Assembly: GCA_937922785.1 (NCBI GenBank)
Contig: CALAJQ010000021.1
Coordinates: 1-64,000 of the forward strand
Reading direction: 5' to 3'
Length of the DNA stretch: 64,000 nt
Origin: an uncultured Acidimicrobiales bacterium
GTDB taxonomy: Bacteria; Actinomycetota; Acidimicrobiia; Acidimicrobiales; SZUA-35
Shown: in pieces, positions 25,051-34,164 of the stretch
Numbering within the stretch: position 1 is the stretch's first letter
Layout of the letters: the number at the start of each line of letters is the position of its first letter
Made by a program: the position numbers and the translations under genes
Notes under the pieces: generated by a model
The model's database searches: none
Seen by the model: only the letters and a program-made list of their open reading frames with translations
Told to the model about the DNA's origin: nothing

Positions 25051-26382
25051 ATGGAACGCCAAAACGAGTACGTGCTCCGGGCCGTGGAAGACCGTGGCAT
25101 AAAGCTGATTCGCCTCTGGTTTACCGATGTTCTGGGGCAGCTGAAGTCGGTCGCCATTAGCCCGGTCGAGCTCGAAACAGCCCTAGAGGAAGGCCTTCAC
25201 TTCGACGGATCCTCGATTGACGGGTTCAGCCGCAGCCATGAGTCTGACGTTCTGGCTATGCCAGATCCAGCCACGTTCGAAACAATTCCGTGGGCCGATG
25301 ACGGATCGACTGCTCGAATGTTCTGTGATATCTCGAACCCCGACGGAACACCGTTCGAGGGTGATCCGAGAAACGTCTTCAAGCGGAACCTCTCCCAAGC
25401 CCAAGATGCCGGATTCGGTTTCTTTGTGGCACCGGAGATGGAGTTCTTCTACTTCGCCGATGGTGATCCCGCAGCCGCACCGAAACCGCTCGACTCTGGA
25501 AGCTATTTCGACCTCACAACATCAGATGTCGCCACGAACTTGCGACACCAAACCCTTTCAGTTCTGGAAGCGATGGGCATCCCAGTTGAGTACTCGTTCC
25601 ACGAAGACGCTCCTTCCCAACACGAGATCGATCTTCGCTACACCGACGGCCTCACAATGGCCGATCAGATCATGACGTTCCGCTTGATCGTGCGGGAGCT
25701 GGCGCTGGAGAACGGTAGGTACGCGAGCTTCATGCCGAAGCCCTTGGCCGGTGTACAAGGAAGCGGAATGCACCTGCACTTGTCGCTGTTTGGGGCCAAC
25801 GGCAATGCGTTCCACGATGACGACGCCGAGTATTCACTTAGCCCGATAGGTCGCCAGTTCACTGCGGGCCTACTTCACCATGCGCGTGAAATCACAGCGG
25901 TCACGAACCAACTTGTTAACTCTTACAAGCGGCTCGTCGTCGGCTACGAAGCACCCACCTGGATTAGCTGGGCGAGATCAAACCAATCTGCCCTGGTTCG
26001 GGTGCCAGTAACCAAGCCCAACAAGACTTCGTCAACTCGTATCGAGTTCCGATCTCCCGATCCGGCCTGCAACCCATATTTGGCGTTCTCGGTGATTCTC
26101 GCCGCTGGGCTAAAAGGCATCAAAGAGGGGTACGAACTTCCGAACGAGACAATCGAGAACCTTCACGACATCGGACCTGGCGGACCCGAGAAGTTGGGGC
26201 TGGCTCCCCTACCTGCTTCTCTTTCGGCCGCTTTGGACGAGATGGAAAAAAGCGAGCTGGTCTATGACGCCTTGGGTGAGCACATCTTCGAGTGGTTCCT
26301 GCGCAATAAGCGGTCAGAGTGGAAAAGCTACAAGACCCATGTTTCGCCGTGGGAGCTGGAGAACTATCTACCGTCATGGTGA
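25051..26382 (+). CDS. glnA: Glutamine synthetase type I
   Basis: 443 residues, ATG start. Family signatures in order: FDGSSIDGFSRSHESDVLA, VAPEMEFFYF (metal Glu), GVQGSGMHLHLSLF, EAPTWISWARSNQSALVRVP and STRIEFRSPDPACNPYLAF. The adenylylation site of the beta subtype (NLYDLPP) appears here as ENLHDIGP, with His for the modified Tyr, so control by adenylylation is unlikely. Resembles the shorter actinobacterial GlnA2-type enzymes. The GlnR-like gene overlaps its end. Confidence 0.93.
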   Translation: MERQNEYVLRAVEDRGIKLIRLWFTDVLGQLKSVAISPVELETALEEGLHFDGSSIDGFSRSHESDVLAMPDPATFETIPWADDGSTARMFCDISNPDGTPFEGDPRNVFKRNLSQAQDAGFGFFVAPEMEFFYFADGDPAAAPKPLDSGSYFDLTTSDVATNLRHQTLSVLEAMGIPVEYSFHEDAPSQHEIDLRYTDGLTMADQIMTFRLIVRELALENGRYASFMPKPLAGVQGSGMHLHLSLFGANGNAFHDDDAEYSLSPIGRQFTAGLLHHAREITAVTNQLVNSYKRLVVGYEAPTWISWARSNQSALVRVPVTKPNKTSSTRIEFRSPDPACNPYLAFSVILAAGLKGIKEGYELPNETIENLHDIGPGGPEKLGLAPLPASLSAALDEMEKSELVYDALGEHIFEWFLRNKRSEWKSYKTHVSPWELENYLPSW

Positions 26383-27050
26383 CCGAGCGGTTTGTTATCT
26401 ACCCAGCCGAGGCGCCAACCGATCTAGTTCGGAGTCTTGACTTAGGGGGCATCGAATGGATCAGTCGCGATCGCCTGACAGATGCAGATGACGACAAAGA
26501 GTTCACCGGTGCTGTAGTGGTGATCTCTGACGATGCCGAGCTTGCGTGGGCGATGTGTCGGACTCTCCGAAAGCGGGACGTGCCCGTGGACCCGCTTCTA
26601 ATTCTGATTCCAGGTTCCATGCTTGATCAGCTTGAAGGCAAGGACGAGCTCTTTGACGACTTCCTGATTGCGCCATTCCATCCGCGAGAATTTGATGCGC
26701 GAATCGGTCATCTGCTTTGGCGGGCGGGTCGTGGGGTTAGGCCCGAGCTGGTCAGCTACGGCCCGATCAGCCTCAACGTGGAGACCTATCAAGCAGCGCT
26801 CGAGGGAAAAGTGATGGACCTCACCTATATGGAGTACGAACTACTGCGCCACCTGACATCTCATCCGGGCAAGGTGTTCAGTCGGGAGGCGTTGCTTAAC
26901 CAAGTCTGGGGTTATGACTACTACGGCGGCGCACGCACGGTGGACGTTCACGTTCGTCGTCTAAGGGCGAAGCTGGGTGAAGAGCACTCGCACCTGATTC
27001 AAACCGTTCGCTCTGTCGGCTACAAACTTGGCCAGACTCGCTGGGGCTAG
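26376..27050 (+). CDS. GlnR-like OmpR-family transcription regulator
   Basis: 224 residues from ATG at 26376, overlapping the glnA stop; translation is probably coupled. The N-terminal receiver-like domain lacks a clear phospho-acceptor Asp in the usual VDLVLLD context, as in GlnR, which works unphosphorylated. The C-terminal winged helix is very typical: VMDLTYMEYELLRHLTSHPG, NQVWGYDYYGGARTVDVHVR and the final TVRSVGYKLG. In streptomycetes and mycobacteria GlnR activates glnA, glnII and ammonium transport under nitrogen limitation. Position directly behind glnA supports that role. Confidence 0.8.
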   Translation: MVTERFVIYPAEAPTDLVRSLDLGGIEWISRDRLTDADDDKEFTGAVVVISDDAELAWAMCRTLRKRDVPVDPLLILIPGSMLDQLEGKDELFDDFLIAPFHPREFDARIGHLLWRAGRGVRPELVSYGPISLNVETYQAALEGKVMDLTYMEYELLRHLTSHPGKVFSREALLNQVWGYDYYGGARTVDVHVRRLRAKLGEEHSHLIQTVRSVGYKLGQTRWG

Positions 27051-27544
27051 CGGCGAGAGCTAATCACGCCTGTGTCAAAGCCGGCAAGATGCAGCCCGCC
27101 AGCAAACCGAGCATGTTCGATCTTTGTGCAGCGATCCATAACAACATTTAGGCCTGCTTCGGACGCCATCTGAGCCGCATCGCCATTCCACAGGCCCAGC
27201 TGCGCCCAGAACGTCTTTGCGCCAACCGCAATCGCCTCAGCTGCAACTTCGGGTAGATCTTCGCTCTTGCGGAATACGTCCACAATGTCAGGTACTTCAG
27301 GCAATGAGGCGAGGTCGGGGTAAACGGGTTGGCCAAGGATCTCGGTTTCGCGCGGGTTAACCATGTAGACCCGGAAGTCCGCAGAAGACGACAGTAGGTA
27401 GGTCGCCACAAAGTTTGAAGCCCGCGATGGGTTCTTGCTAGCGCCGACGATGGCAATCGATTCGGCGCTGTCAAGTAGCGCTTTGCGAGCGATAGCACCC
27501 GGCGGCTCCCAACCAGGCACCTGATCTCGATCGGACTTAGCCAT
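27047..27544 (-). CDS. CoA-binding domain protein (YccU-like)
   Basis: 165 residues. Rossmann-like CoA-binding fold: SIAIVGASKNPSRASNFVATYL, then VYMVNPRETEILGQPVYPDL, DIVDVFRKSEDLPEVA and KTFWAQLGLWNGDAAQMASEAG. The family is related to succinyl-CoA synthetase alpha but lacks catalytic domains; function unclear. Its start overlaps the end of metY by eight bases, so it is expressed with it, and its end overlaps the convergent GlnR-like gene by four. Confidence 0.85.
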   Translation of the reverse strand: MAKSDRDQVPGWEPPGAIARKALLDSAESIAIVGASKNPSRASNFVATYLLSSSADFRVYMVNPRETEILGQPVYPDLASLPEVPDIVDVFRKSEDLPEVAAEAIAVGAKTFWAQLGLWNGDAAQMASEAGLNVVMDRCTKIEHARFAGGLHLAGFDTGVISSRR

Positions 27545-28835
27545 TTATGGCCTCCTGAGCCTTGTCTAGGGCTTGGTCAAGATCCCAAATGATGTCGTCG
27601 ACATCCTCGAGACCCACCGAAATTCTTACCATGTCGGCCGAAACTCCTCCAGCTTCCATCTGTTCAGGAGAGAGTTGCTGGTGTGTGGTTGATGCCGGGT
27701 GGAGAATTAGAGACTTAGCATCGCCCACGTTGGCGAGGTGGCTGAGAATCTGAAGTGAGTTGATGAAAGCAGAACCGGCAGCCAAACCGCCGGTTACCCC
27801 AAATGTGAATATTGCTCCCGGGCCCTTGGGGACGTACTTATTGGCCATGGCGTGATGAGGCGAGTTTGGGAGACCGGCGTATTTCACCCAACCGACCCGG
27901 CTATCGGCGTCAAGCCATTCGGCAACTCGCTGGGCGTTCGAGACGTGTTCCTCCATTCGCTGAGGCAAAGTTTCGATGCCTTGGAGAATCATGAATGCGT
28001 TAAACGGCGAGATCGAGGCGCCGACGTCACGCAGCTGCTCGGAACGAAGTTTGGTGGCAAATGCGTACTCTCCGAAATTGTCCCACCAGCGGAGACCGTT
28101 GTAGCTGGCAACCGGTTCGGTCATCGTCGGGAAACGACCGTTGCCCCAATCGAAGGTGCCGGAGTCGACGATGACGCCACCAATTGAAGTGCCGTGCCCG
28201 CCCAGAAACTTGGTGGCCGACTGGACCACGATGTCAGCCCCGAACTCGATTGGCCGACACAGATAGGCAGTAGCAAACGTGTTGTCGACTACCAGAGGCA
28301 CTCCGGCTTGTTTGGTCACCGCAGATATTGCTTCAAGGTCGGCAACCTCACCGGATGGGTTTGCGATGATCTCGGTGAACACCGCTTTGGTCTTGTCGTC
28401 GATCGCAGCCGCCACTGCCGTGGGATCGTTTGCGTTTACGAATCTGGTCTCTAGCCCGAGACGCCGCAATGTCACATCGAATTGGGTGATGGTTCCGCCA
28501 TAAAGCGCAGAGTTCGCCACGATGTTGTCTCCGGCTTCAGCCAGCGCCGTAATCGCCAAGAACTCTGCCGCTTGGCCCGACGCAGTAGCGACTGCCCCAA
28601 TGCCGCCCTCGAGGCTGGCCACTCGCTCTTCGAATGCCGCGATGGTTGGGTTCGAGATTCGGGTGTAGATGGTCCCGTACTTCTGGAGGGCAAACAGATC
28701 AGCCGCGTCCTGGGTGTCTTCGAACACGAAGCTGGTGGACTGGTAGATGGGCACCGCGCGTGCACCTGTATGAGGGTCAGGTCTAGACCCAGCGTGAAGT
28801 GCGCGCGTGCGGAACCCGAATTGACGATCGGTCAT
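27537..28835 (-). CDS. metY: O-acetylhomoserine sulfhydrylase (PLP enzyme)
   Basis: 432 residues, the length of MetY rather than the shorter cystathionine synthases. Signatures: TRALHAGSRPDPHTGARAVP, YTRISNPTIAAFEERVASLEGG, and the PLP-lysine stretch VVQSATKFLGGHGTSIGG near residue 210. Makes homocysteine from O-acetylhomoserine and sulphide for methionine synthesis. Cotranscribed with the overlapping CoA-binding protein. Confidence 0.92.
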   Translation of the reverse strand: MTDRQFGFRTRALHAGSRPDPHTGARAVPIYQSTSFVFEDTQDAADLFALQKYGTIYTRISNPTIAAFEERVASLEGGIGAVATASGQAAEFLAITALAEAGDNIVANSALYGGTITQFDVTLRRLGLETRFVNANDPTAVAAAIDDKTKAVFTEIIANPSGEVADLEAISAVTKQAGVPLVVDNTFATAYLCRPIEFGADIVVQSATKFLGGHGTSIGGVIVDSGTFDWGNGRFPTMTEPVASYNGLRWWDNFGEYAFATKLRSEQLRDVGASISPFNAFMILQGIETLPQRMEEHVSNAQRVAEWLDADSRVGWVKYAGLPNSPHHAMANKYVPKGPGAIFTFGVTGGLAAGSAFINSLQILSHLANVGDAKSLILHPASTTHQQLSPEQMEAGGVSADMVRISVGLEDVDDIIWDLDQALDKAQEAING

Positions 28836-28862
28836 GCAAGTGAAACTACTGCCCAGGCCAAG

Positions 28863-29036
28863 CTATTCCTTAGGGCGAAACAGCGGAACAATGAACAACA
28901 GCACACCTACCAGAAACAGCACAGCACCAGTCAGCGCGTACGGGTCATCGGCTTTCCACGCCGAACCCACAAACGCGACACAACCTATGAGCCACAGAAC
29001 CATGCCTAGCTTTTCATAAAGGCGATCTTTGAACAT
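28863..29036 (-). CDS. Small two-helix membrane protein, possibly YrhK-like
   Basis: 57 residues from ATG at 29036 (TTG at 29069 possible). A short charged N-terminus (FKDRLYEKLG) precedes two hydrophobic helices (MVLWLIGCVAFVGSAW and LTGAVLFLVGVLLFIVPLF). The pattern resembles YrhK domain proteins, but the match is from memory and weak. Lies between gdhA and metY on the same strand. Confidence 0.55.
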   Translation of the reverse strand: MFKDRLYEKLGMVLWLIGCVAFVGSAWKADDPYALTGAVLFLVGVLLFIVPLFRPKE

Positions 29037-29075
29037 CTTGCTCGTAACCCTGTGTCGGTATTGACTCAACCAAGG

Positions 29076-30344
29076 CTAGGGCCAGATGCCTCGGGCATCA
29101 TAAGTGTCGCTTAGACGGGTCAAGGCCACAACATAAGCTGCATCACGACGAGAGCAACCGTAGGTCTTGCGGGCGGCCAGGAGCTTGTCCATTGCGGCCC
29201 ACATTACGTCTCGTAATTTCTCATCGACCTGGGATTCACTCCAAATCTCATGACTTTTGTTCTGCAGCCACTCGAAATAGGAGACCACAACACCACCAGC
29301 GTTCGCCATGATGTCGGGCACCACGTCGATACCTCGACGCGCAAGTACGAGCTCGCCTTCAGGAGTTGTCGGACCGTTAGCGGCTTCCAGAACGATCTGG
29401 CATTTGAGAGCCTCGCACCGCTCCTTGACTAGCTGGTTCTCCAACGCAGCCGGCACAAAGACGTCGACTTCGGCGCTGAAAAGATCTTCGGTGTCGATCT
29501 CGGTCGCGTCCGGGAACCCTTTGATGCCGCCGTTCTCGCTTGAGTAAGCCCTCATCGCGTCGATGTCCAAGCCCTTTGGATTGGTCAGGGTGGCAGTGTG
29601 ATCAGCTACGTGGGTCACCGCGCAGCCGGCTTCAGCGGCTAGACGGGCAAAGTGGCTGCCAACATTGCCAAAGCCTTGGACACCGACGCGAAGTGAGTCA
29701 AGGCGGGTGCCTGTTTCACCACACCAGTGGCGCAATGCATACAACACTCCTTGGCCAGTTGCTGCCTCGCGTCCGGCTGAACCGCCGACAGCTATCGACT
29801 TACCAGTAACGACACCGCGTACAACTTGCCGGTTGGTGGGTCCAGCAATCGTTGCGTAGGTGTCCATGATCCAGTCCATCATCTGAGCGTTGGTGCCAAC
29901 GTCTGGGGCCGGGATGTCATGGTTAGGTCCAATGTTGGACCCTAAGGCTGCTGTGAATCTGCGGACGATTCGTTCAAGCTCGCCTTCGGAGTAGTTCTTG
30001 GGGTTGATCGTTACCCCACCCTTCGCACCGCCGTAAGGAATCCCAACCAGCGCTGTCTTGAAAGTCATCCAAGCAGCGAGGGCCTTAACCTCATCGAGAT
30101 CAACGTCTGGATGGAATCGCAGTCCACCCTTGTATGGCCCAAGAGTACTTGAGTGCTGAATCCGATAGCCCCTGAACATTCGCCACGTGCCGGTGTCTAG
30201 ACGAACCGGGAAGTTGACGATCACCTCGTTCTGAGGTTCGGACAAGATTGCCCGGTGATGTGCGGGTAGGTCTATTAGTTGCGCAGCTCGCTGAAATTGC
30301 TCTACTGACGTTTCGTGCAAACTGCGATGCTTCGTTGCATCCAC
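29076..30344 (-). CDS. gdhA: Glutamate dehydrogenase (Glu/Leu/Phe/Val dehydrogenase family)
   Basis: 422 residues, typical of the hexameric short glutamate dehydrogenases. Signatures: YKGGLRFHPDVDLDEVKALA with the substrate Lys, IPYGGAKGGV with the catalytic Lys, NHDIPAPDVGTNAQMMDWI, and the Rossmann motif VGVQGFGNVGSHFA. Interconverts glutamate with 2-oxoglutarate and ammonium. With GSII, GSI and GlnR within 6 kb it completes an ammonium-assimilation neighbourhood. Cofactor preference cannot be read with confidence. Confidence 0.9.
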   Translation of the reverse strand: MDATKHRSLHETSVEQFQRAAQLIDLPAHHRAILSEPQNEVIVNFPVRLDTGTWRMFRGYRIQHSSTLGPYKGGLRFHPDVDLDEVKALAAWMTFKTALVGIPYGGAKGGVTINPKNYSEGELERIVRRFTAALGSNIGPNHDIPAPDVGTNAQMMDWIMDTYATIAGPTNRQVVRGVVTGKSIAVGGSAGREAATGQGVLYALRHWCGETGTRLDSLRVGVQGFGNVGSHFARLAAEAGCAVTHVADHTATLTNPKGLDIDAMRAYSSENGGIKGFPDATEIDTEDLFSAEVDVFVPAALENQLVKERCEALKCQIVLEAANGPTTPEGELVLARRGIDVVPDIMANAGGVVVSYFEWLQNKSHEIWSESQVDEKLRDVMWAAMDKLLAARKTYGCSRRDAAYVVALTRLSDTYDARGIWP

Positions 30345-30364
30345 TGAGAGATCCTAAACCTTAA

Positions 30365-32317
30365 TTACTCCGGGCGGCATGATGAACCGGCGCAGAGACG
30401 ATGAACTTGGACTAAAGCTGACAACTCCGCATCATTCGGATCGTTGCCCAAGTTTCCATCGGCATAAAGGTTCGACAATTCAAAGGGATCTTTTGTTAAG
30501 TCGTAATATTCCCGAAAGGCTACGGACCCGTCAGCGCCGTAGTACTCGGTGTAGGTAAAGGTTGTGTCTGAGACAGATGCCCACGCTGGGAAGCGGGGCC
30601 CGTTTACTGGGTCAACGAAGTATTCGGTAAACCTGTGCTTACGGGTGCTTGTGCTCAACACGTCTATTCCGTCCATGACGTGCTCGGAGGTTAGGCCCGC
30701 CGCAGCCAAGACAGTTGGTGCGATGTCTAGATTGCCGACAAGCCGGTCATCCACTGAACCGGCTTCGATCCTCAGCGGCCACCGCACCATAAACGGGACT
30801 TCGATGGCCTCTCTGTAGGGCACAAATTTCTCTTCCAAGCCGTGTTCGCCAAGCATTACACCGTTGTCTGATGTGAAGATCGCCAGCGTGTTTTCAAGCT
30901 CACCCATCTGTTCGAGGCGAGTCATCAACCGATCGACCTCCGAATTCAAAGTCATTAGCGTGCGCAGCATCTGAGTGCGTTCGTTGTTGGCAGCGTCAGG
31001 CCCGTACGCGATTGGAGCCTGAACGAAAGGTGGCTTGTCAGATAGATCAGCCTCAAAGAATGAGGGCGTGTCGGGCCGGGTCGGAACAACAGCGTCGGCG
31101 AACCGAGGCTCGGGAGTTGATGGTCGGTGCGGAGCGATCGGGGCTACGTGCAACAGCCAAGGTTGTGAGTCAGAGTGCCTCTCAAAGTCTTCGGCGAACT
31201 CGATTGCGCGGTCGAACGTGAGAGTTGTCGAGTAATCATCAACTTCAACCACGGCACCGTCACGGTTCACGACAAGGTCGTAATAGCCACCCTCAAAGTA
31301 GTTCCAGCGGTCCCAGTGTGGGCCGCGATCAGCCAGATCGAAGTAGTGGAGGAACTTACCGCTATGACCGGTCAGGTAGCCGGCATCCGATAGGTAGCGC
31401 TGGATCGTGTGATCCTGATTCAAAGCAGCCACTTCTTGGCCAACCACACCGTGGTTGTGAACCAGCTGGCCCGACATCAACGTGGCCCGAGACGGGCAAC
31501 AGGAGGGGGTCGATACGTAGCCGTTCGTGAATGTTCTGCCTTGGTCCCCAAACCAGCGCTTGACCGCCGGAAGCACGGCCATGGCATCAAGCCTGGCGTC
31601 ATCGACGTTAATAATCAGCACGTTGGGTGCACCCTCTGGAGCAACAACAGGTTGTTTGTAGTTGTAGCTCGAGATGGCAAACTCTTCGGCTCCGCCAGTG
31701 ACCCAGACTTTGACCAGGTAGGCCTTGGAGGCCTGAAGCTGAGCATTAAGCTCGATTGTTCCGCCTGCAACTTTGATCTGCTTGGCGACGTCGTTTCCGG
31801 TTGCTGGGTCATGAATAGCTAGCGACATTTGTGAGGGCCCATTCCAACTCACAACAAGCTTGATGGGGCCGTCCGCTTCGGGCGTCAGCTCGGTCTCTAG
31901 GTATGCGGGTGCGCTGGTTCGAGTCGAGTCCAACTCTCCCCTCATGATCACAAACGATCCATCGCTGGCCGTTGCGCTAGTGGTGATCGAGTAGCGAATT
32001 CCAGGTGCGGTCAGCCAAGTAACTAGGTAGGAAACGCCCTTGATTGTTGGCGCGCTCACTATCAGAGCACCTAGCGGGACTCGACCCTGCGCAATCGGCT
32101 GCCCCGTCGGAAGCTCCATGATCTGCATCTGCAGCGGGCCACCTGGGCTGGAAGAGAGCTCGATATCAGTAGTTCCAGTCTCTTGGGCCACAAAGACCAT
32201 CGAGTCCCATTCGGGCGCGGCTGACCCCACCTGGGGGGTCAACACAAAGAGCGAACCCAAGATCAGCAAACCAGCGACAAAAGTTTGTGTTGTTAGAAGC
32301 CTCCGCCGAGTTCCCAC
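30365..32317 (-). CDS. Secreted sulfatase (formylglycine type)
   Basis: 650 residues. Signal peptide at about 1-33 (FVAGLLILGSLFVLTPQVGSAA). Residues 40-230 form an N-terminal beta-rich region that may bind carbohydrate. The sulfatase domain starts PNVLIINVDDARLDAMAVLP (metal Asp pair) and carries STPSCCPSRATLMSG, where Cys in C-x-P-S-R would be converted to formylglycine. IFTSDNGVMLGEHG supplies later ligands. It probably removes sulphate from external polysaccharides or glycosides; substrate not predictable. The maturing enzyme gene is not in the window. Confidence 0.88.
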   Translation of the reverse strand: MGTRRRLLTTQTFVAGLLILGSLFVLTPQVGSAAPEWDSMVFVAQETGTTDIELSSSPGGPLQMQIMELPTGQPIAQGRVPLGALIVSAPTIKGVSYLVTWLTAPGIRYSITTSATASDGSFVIMRGELDSTRTSAPAYLETELTPEADGPIKLVVSWNGPSQMSLAIHDPATGNDVAKQIKVAGGTIELNAQLQASKAYLVKVWVTGGAEEFAISSYNYKQPVVAPEGAPNVLIINVDDARLDAMAVLPAVKRWFGDQGRTFTNGYVSTPSCCPSRATLMSGQLVHNHGVVGQEVAALNQDHTIQRYLSDAGYLTGHSGKFLHYFDLADRGPHWDRWNYFEGGYYDLVVNRDGAVVEVDDYSTTLTFDRAIEFAEDFERHSDSQPWLLHVAPIAPHRPSTPEPRFADAVVPTRPDTPSFFEADLSDKPPFVQAPIAYGPDAANNERTQMLRTLMTLNSEVDRLMTRLEQMGELENTLAIFTSDNGVMLGEHGLEEKFVPYREAIEVPFMVRWPLRIEAGSVDDRLVGNLDIAPTVLAAAGLTSEHVMDGIDVLSTSTRKHRFTEYFVDPVNGPRFPAWASVSDTTFTYTEYYGADGSVAFREYYDLTKDPFELSNLYADGNLGNDPNDAELSALVQVHRLCAGSSCRPE

Positions 32318-32387
32318 CGACGGAACCTACCTTGCGCGCAGCTCTTTAAGGGGCCACCTGATCAATCATTTACAGATCTGTGGATTG

Positions 32388-33641
32388 TTAGCGGGGTTCA
32401 ATCACTTCAAGCCCACCGCAGTAGGGCTGAAGAACCTTAGGAACATTAAGGCTTCCGTCTGCGTTCTGATGATTTTCAAAGATCGCAAGCAGGGTTCGGC
32501 CGATAGCACAAGCTGTGCCGTTCAAGGTGTGAACAGCCACGTTGCCGTCATCGGTTTTGATTCTCGTACCCATTCTCCGGCCGGAGAAGTCGGTGTAGTT
32601 AGAACAGCTCGTCAGCTCTCGATAACGACCTTCGGAAGGAATCCAGACCTCGACGTCGTACTTCTTGGCAGCAGCGCCGCCTAGATCGCCAGCCGCAACA
32701 GTGATGACCCGGTAGGGCAACTCCAGTTGCTGGAAGGTCTCTTCTTCCAACTGAAGCAGTAGCTCAAGCTCATCCCAAGAACGATCGGGGTGCGAGTAAA
32801 CAAACATCTCGACCTTGTCGAACTGATGCACCCGGAATAGCCCGGCAGTGTCCTTGCCATAGGTTCCGGCCTCGCGGCGAAAGCACGACGAATAGCCCAC
32901 GTAACGGAGCGGCAGGTTGTCCACATCAAGGCGCTCGCCGCGATGAAGACCGGCCAGGCCGACCTCGCTGGTGCCCACAAGGAACAACTCGTCACGCTCA
33001 AGTTCATACACAGAGTCACGATCGCCAGGAAAGAACCCGGCATCAACCATCATGTCTTCACGCACGAGTACCGGTACCACAGCTGGCACAAAGTGGTGCT
33101 TGGAAAGCCTATCCATCATCCACTGCACTAGGGCGAACTGCATACGAACCGCGTCACCAAGGACGTAGGCGAAGCGACTACCGCTGATAGCAACTGCCTT
33201 CTTGGTGTCCACAATGCTTAGATGCTCGCCAAGTTCGGCGTGGTTGAACTTGGGTTCCGGAGTCTGTTCGCCAACTTCCTTCTCGACTCGGTAGTCATCC
33301 TCGCCGCCATCAGGAACTGTCTCGTGAGCGGGGTTGGGAACGGTCAATGCCAGCGTTTCCATCTCCGTCTTGAGACCAGCCAGAGACTCTTCGGATTCTT
33401 GTAGCCGAGTTTTGAATTCGCCCGCCTCGGCGATCTTGGCCTGACGTTCTTCTGGAGCTGCGTTCCCGATTGCCTTAGACATCGCGTTGCTCTCGGCCCT
33501 AAGGGACTCAGTAGCGGCCAGGGACGCTTTGAAACCCTCGTTAAGAGCATTAAGCCGGTCAACGTCTGCGGAGTCGAAGCCTTTACGAATAGCGCCAGCG
33601 CGATAGGCAGCATCTTCTGCCAGTGCCTTTAGATCAATCAT
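32388..33641 (-). CDS. serS: Seryl-tRNA synthetase
   Basis: 417 residues. N-terminal tRNA-binding coiled coil at residues 25-105, then class II motifs: motif 2 YSSCFRREAGTYGKDTAGLFRVHQF (given here only as landmark near residue 255), serine-site TSEVGL and ELTSCSNYTDFSGRR, and motif 3 NGTACAIGRTLLAIFENHQ. Charges tRNA-Ser, and also tRNA-Sec, the first step before SelA. Downstream in a probable operon with ridA and a 52-residue membrane protein. Confidence 0.95.
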   Translation of the reverse strand: MIDLKALAEDAAYRAGAIRKGFDSADVDRLNALNEGFKASLAATESLRAESNAMSKAIGNAAPEERQAKIAEAGEFKTRLQESEESLAGLKTEMETLALTVPNPAHETVPDGGEDDYRVEKEVGEQTPEPKFNHAELGEHLSIVDTKKAVAISGSRFAYVLGDAVRMQFALVQWMMDRLSKHHFVPAVVPVLVREDMMVDAGFFPGDRDSVYELERDELFLVGTSEVGLAGLHRGERLDVDNLPLRYVGYSSCFRREAGTYGKDTAGLFRVHQFDKVEMFVYSHPDRSWDELELLLQLEEETFQQLELPYRVITVAAGDLGGAAAKKYDVEVWIPSEGRYRELTSCSNYTDFSGRRMGTRIKTDDGNVAVHTLNGTACAIGRTLLAIFENHQNADGSLNVPKVLQPYCGGLEVIEPR

Positions 33642-33652
33642 GTGTAACTACC

Positions 33653-33811
33653 TCAGTAGTTGGTTTCGAGAAGTTCTGAACCTTCGTGTTCTTGCTCGGC
33701 ATTGGAGCTGAGTAAGAATCCAAAAATACCCGCTGCGATTGATGTACTCATCAAAAACCCAACCGGGATAAGAACGATGACTACGACTGCGATGATTATT
33801 CCTTCGATCAC
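33653..33811 (-). CDS. Small membrane protein between ridA and serS, 52 residues
   Basis: GTG at 33811, stop TGA at 33653-33655. It lies five bases after the ridA stop and eleven bases before serS, exactly filling the gap. Begins VIEGIIIAVVVIVLIPVGFL with a second hydrophobic stretch (IAAGIFGFLLSS) and an acidic tail (EQEHEGSELLE). Two short helices in the membrane are likely. Function unknown. Confidence 0.55.
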   Translation of the reverse strand: MIEGIIIAVVVIVLIPVGFLMSTSIAAGIFGFLLSSNAEQEHEGSELLETNY

Positions 33812-33816
33812 GGCAA

Positions 33817-34164
33817 TCAGCCTACATAGGCTGAGGCTTCGATCTCGACCAAAGCCCCCAGAGGTAGTTGGGCCACCGCAACCGCAGAACGCGCGGGCCG
33901 GTGATCTCCGAATGCGGCTATGTAAAGCTCGTTCATCTTCGCGTAGTGAGCCATGTCGGTTAGGAACACTGTTGTTTTGGTGATGTCAGCTAGCGAAGAA
34001 CCTTCGCCTTCAAACAAAGCAGCCAGGTTCGCCAGAGCCTGGTTGGTCTGACCTTCAATGTCATCTGAGACAAGCGCACCATCTTTGATGCCGACTTGGC
34101 CCGAGGACACAAGCCACGGTCCAGCCTTGACGATTGGCGTATAGGGGCCCACTGGTTTGCTCAT
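33817..34164 (-). CDS. RidA family enamine/imine deaminase
   Basis: 115 residues, the standard length. GPYTPIVKAGPWLVSSGQVG at the start and RSAVAVAQLPLGALVEIEA at the end with the conserved Arg that binds the substrate carboxylate. RidA proteins hydrolyse reactive 2-aminoacrylate made by PLP enzymes. The start overlaps the stop of the preceding gene (ATGA), so it is coupled to the molybdo-flavoprotein-like fusion. Confidence 0.88.
   Translation of the reverse strand: MSKPVGPYTPIVKAGPWLVSSGQVGIKDGALVSDDIEGQTNQALANLAALFEGEGSSLADITKTTVFLTDMAHYAKMNELYIAAFGDHRPARSAVAVAQLPLGALVEIEASAYVG

Noticed and set aside
32388-32420. GGTTCAATC near the serS end, tRNA-like
   Set aside because: Inside the last codons of serS; no cloverleaf can be drawn.
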